Origin: Liopterus haemorrhoidalis
Lineage: Eukaryota; Arthropoda; Insecta; Coleoptera; Dytiscidae
NCBI GenBank assembly: GCA_963971575.1
Contig: OZ020624.1
Coordinates: 4,965,001 to 5,029,000 of the forward strand
DNA: 64,000 bases
Reading direction: 5' to 3'
Shown here: positions 61,691 to 64,000 of the stretch, piece after piece
Layout of the letters: every line of letters starts with the position of its first letter
How positions within the stretch are numbered: the stretch's first letter is position 1
Translations under genes and position numbers: made by a program
Notes under the pieces: generated by a model
The model's database searches: none
Told to the model about the DNA's origin: nothing
The model's input: the letters and a program-made list of their open reading frames with translations, nothing else

Positions 61691-62607
61691 TTAGACTTTT
61701 ACAAAACCAGTGGCGAAGGGACCCTCCGCTAGACTTGCCCTCCCATAAAAAAAATAATAATAAAAAATTACATAATTTTTAATTTAAAAAAATATTTAGG
61801 TAAATCTTCAAAAATACATCAAATTATGTTCTATATAATTTTTTGTCCAAGGCTTGGTTTACTAGTTATTTTTTTATATTTTAAAGTTTAATAACTTCCG
61901 TTTCCGGTTTCGGATTTTAATAAAAAACAATAGTGTTCTTCCCAATTATTAGGAGAATTTTTTAGTACCAGAACGAATTCTTTAAGGTAAACCGTTTTTG
62001 AGTTATCGTGTATACACACAGACACACACATACACAGACACACACACATACGGACGGCACTTCGAAAATAGGTTTTTTGGATTCCCTGGACCATGAAACG
62101 TGGTCATCCGTCAAAATCTCGACATCGAAAATTTTCGCGATTACAATACTTGCCTGTTATATATTAAGGTCGGGCAAGTAAAAATATCGAAATTTTTCGT
62201 TTTATCAAAACACGTCACAAATAAAAGTTATTAGTTATTGCATTTATAGCAACTTTTGTTAAATACATTTTTTTGAAATATTTTTCTGTTGCTAAATATT
62301 CGCAAAAATCTTAAAATCGACACGAGTAAACTCCCATTTCTAGTCAACCGATTTTTACCAAAAGTTGATCAACTTGTGCCATTGATGTCGAAAGCTTAAA
62401 TATGTAGTTTCATAAAAATCCTTTCAGCCGAATTTGCTCTGCACGTGTATAAAGACAGACAGACAGACGGACGGACGGACGGACAGACAGACCGACAGAT
62501 ATCATGCTAAAAATAGTCAAAACGTTATGTAGGGATCTTAATTCGTGGAGATCCATCGAAATCTCGAAATGTCAAAATCGGTATGACCACAATACCTCCC
62601 TTATATA
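61691..62607 (+). repeat. Family E repeat with CACACA and GACGGACA runs
   Basis: 'ttttcgttttatcaaaacac', 'gttgatcaacttgtgccatt', a GACGGACG run at 62455-62490, 'atcatgctaaaaatagtc', 'cgtggagatccatcgaaatc' and 'cacaatacctcccttatata' occur in the same order as at 25680-26100. An (CA)n-rich stretch lies at 62010-62050. Confidence 0.7.
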
Positions 62608-62997
62608 CAGGGTGTTTGTTTGAATCGGGGCACCGTTTCTCATTCTTAATAACATCTTAACTCTTCCATCGCCCTTATAAGAGTACACTCTTGGATATCC
62701 CGGATTAACTTCGTCATTTTCTACATGGTTTGCTCTTTCTGGACGTCGTTTTTGAATTTCGAAAGAACCTGGCTGGCTTAATTTGTTCACTAATTTGGCA
62801 AAATACTGCCTTCTCGGCTGAGCTCTATCAGGATACCTTTCCTGATAGAGTCGCTGGGCCCTAACCGCATTTCTTTGGCACTCTCCGTATATCAGAACCA
62901 TATCTGTCATCTCTTCGTTGGTATATAGTACATAAACCATAATTAGGTACAAATAACGACTTACTACCAATTAATACAATTTTTTTTTTTTTTTTTT
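62608..62997 (-). pseudogene. DUF4817-type helix-turn-helix fragment in a short insertion
   Basis: The minus-strand frame includes TNEEMTDMVLIYGECQRNAV, RAQRLYQERYPDRAQPRRQY and FAKLVNKLSQPGSFE. This matches DUF4817, an HTH domain at the N-terminus of proteins tied to insect transposons. The insertion begins 'cagggtgtttgtttgaatcg', ends in ~18 T, and is flanked by the ~20-bp direct repeat 'cacaatacctcccttatata' (62589 and 62999). The downstream transposase is missing. Confidence 0.65.
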
Positions 62998-63164
62998 CAC
63001 AATACCTCCCTTATATATGTTGTCTCAATTATTACGAAAAACAAAAATATTTCGAAAAAAATTATTGAACAAAAGTTGCTATAAAAGCAATAACTAACAA
63101 CTTTTATTTGAGACATTTTTTGATAAAACGAAAAAAAAAAAATGAAAATTTTTTCCAAATTTTT
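62998..63164 (-). repeat. Family E fragment, inverted
   Basis: 'gttgctataaaagcaataac' and 'acttttatttgagacatttt' are the complement of the block at 25715-25760. Confidence 0.65.
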
Positions 63165-64000
63165 CCCTAATAGTTTTAGGTCATTACGGACCAAACATTA
63201 ATTTAACCTAGACAAAATAAGATGTGAGAATTCCAAAAATTTAAACCTCAAGTCTCTATCTCTTACCTTTTTTGAGATATGATTTTTTTTAAATTCCATT
63301 AAAATCAAAATTTTCCCTAATAGTTTTAGGTCATTACGGACCAAACATTAATTTTTTCTAGACAAAACAAGGTGTGAGAATTCCAAAAATTCAAACCTCA
63401 AGTCTCTATTTCTTACCTTTTATGAGATATGAATTTTTTAAAATTCCACAAAAAATCAAAATTTTCCCTAATAGTTTTAGGTCATTACAGACCAAACATT
63501 ATATTTTTCTAGACAAAACAAGGTGTAAAAATTCCAAAAATTCAAACCTCAAGTCTCTATCTCTTACCTTTTTTGAGATAAGATTTTTTTTTAATTCCAT
63601 TAAAATCAAAATTTTCCCTAATAGTTTAAGGTCATTACGGACCAAACATTAATTTTTTCTAGACAAAATAAGATGTTAGAATTCCAAAAATTTAAACCTC
63701 AAGTCTCTATCTCTAACCTTTTTTGAGATATGAATTTTTTAAAATTCCAAAAAAAATCAAAATTTTCCCTAATAGTTTTAGGTCATTACGGACCAAACAT
63801 TAATTTTTTCTAGACAAAACAAGGTGTGAGAATTCCAAAAATTCAAACCTTAAGTCTCTATTTCTTACCTTTTATGAGATATGAATTTTTTAAAATTCCA
63901 AAAAAAAATCAAAATTTCCCCTAATAGTTTTAGGTCATTACAGACCAAACATTATATTTTTCTAGACAAAACAAGGTGTGAGAATTCCAAAAATTCAAAC
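63165..64000 (+). repeat. 150-151-bp satellite, at least 5.5 units, running off the window
   Basis: 'ccctaatagttttaggtcat' starts units at 63165, 63315, 63466, 63616, 63767 and 63918. Each unit has 'acggaccaaacattaa', 'aattccaaaaattcaaacct' and 'caagtctctatctcttacc'. Alternate units share variants (attacgg/attacag, aaggtgtgag/aagatgtgag). The 92-codon frame here is repeat-derived. Confidence 0.92.

Overview
This is an AT-rich, repeat-dense animal nuclear window, almost certainly from an insect. The evidence is eukaryotic splice sites, introns of 1.4-3.5 kb packed with transposons, and the element mix: rosa-type and irritans-type mariners, Tc1, pogo, hAT, PIF/Harbinger-like elements, Helitron ends, Penelope-like elements and Jockey/CR1- and R1-like LINEs. 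I cannot name the order with confidence. There are no bacterial features, rRNA genes, CRISPR arrays or intact tRNA genes.

Host genes. One complete or near-complete host gene runs through the middle on the + strand: fuzzy (fy, vertebrate FUZ), the planar-cell-polarity and ciliogenesis effector. I assembled it from seven coding exons at 18779-32326. All splice phases agree and give 399 residues colinear with FUZ. Exon 1 is only 26 codons long, and exons 1 and 2 would be missed by a simple ORF scan. About 3.1 kb upstream and divergent, on the - strand at 15532-15630, lies what looks like the first coding exon of a polypeptide GalNAc-transferase (GALNT2/Pgant2-like), with a type II membrane anchor. 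Its other exons are not in sight.

Layout. (1) 1-15.5 kb: nested repeats, including several copies of a ~1 kb repeat (family A here) carrying tRNA-like modules, mariner remnants, a degraded DD41D mariner, a tRNA-SINE, a pogo fragment, two Harbinger-like elements and the 'tctgtctc' MITE family. (2) 15.5-18.8 kb: the putative glycosyltransferase exon, a hAT element with an intact 8-bp target duplication (TSD), and a hAT-like MITE with an internal minisatellite. (3) 18.8-32.3 kb: fy, whose introns hold a Harbinger-like element, a Tc1 copy, Helitron ends, a 1.5 kb near-perfect palindrome of a Penelope-like element, a hAT with a nested MITE, and a 121-bp satellite. (4) 32.4-42.8 kb: a hAT with 104-bp repeats starting 58 bp after the fy stop, then a 5.2 kb element with ~420-bp terminal inverted repeats. 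Each of its arms encodes the same first exon, and between them lie twelve exact 252-bp repeats. A second short 252-bp array is joined to a Penelope fragment. (5) 42.8-64 kb: more family A copies, three LINE types (one with a 455-codon open reverse transcriptase frame), and an R1-like LINE split by two nested insertions, ending in a 150-bp satellite that runs off the window.

Several insertions can be dated relative to each other because matching empty sites occur in the same window. Both DD41D mariner copies sit in repeats whose uninterrupted paralogue is present elsewhere here. No multi-gene system such as an operon or defence locus is visible. The most unusual structure is the 35.0-40.2 kb long-inverted-repeat element with its higher-order 252-bp array.
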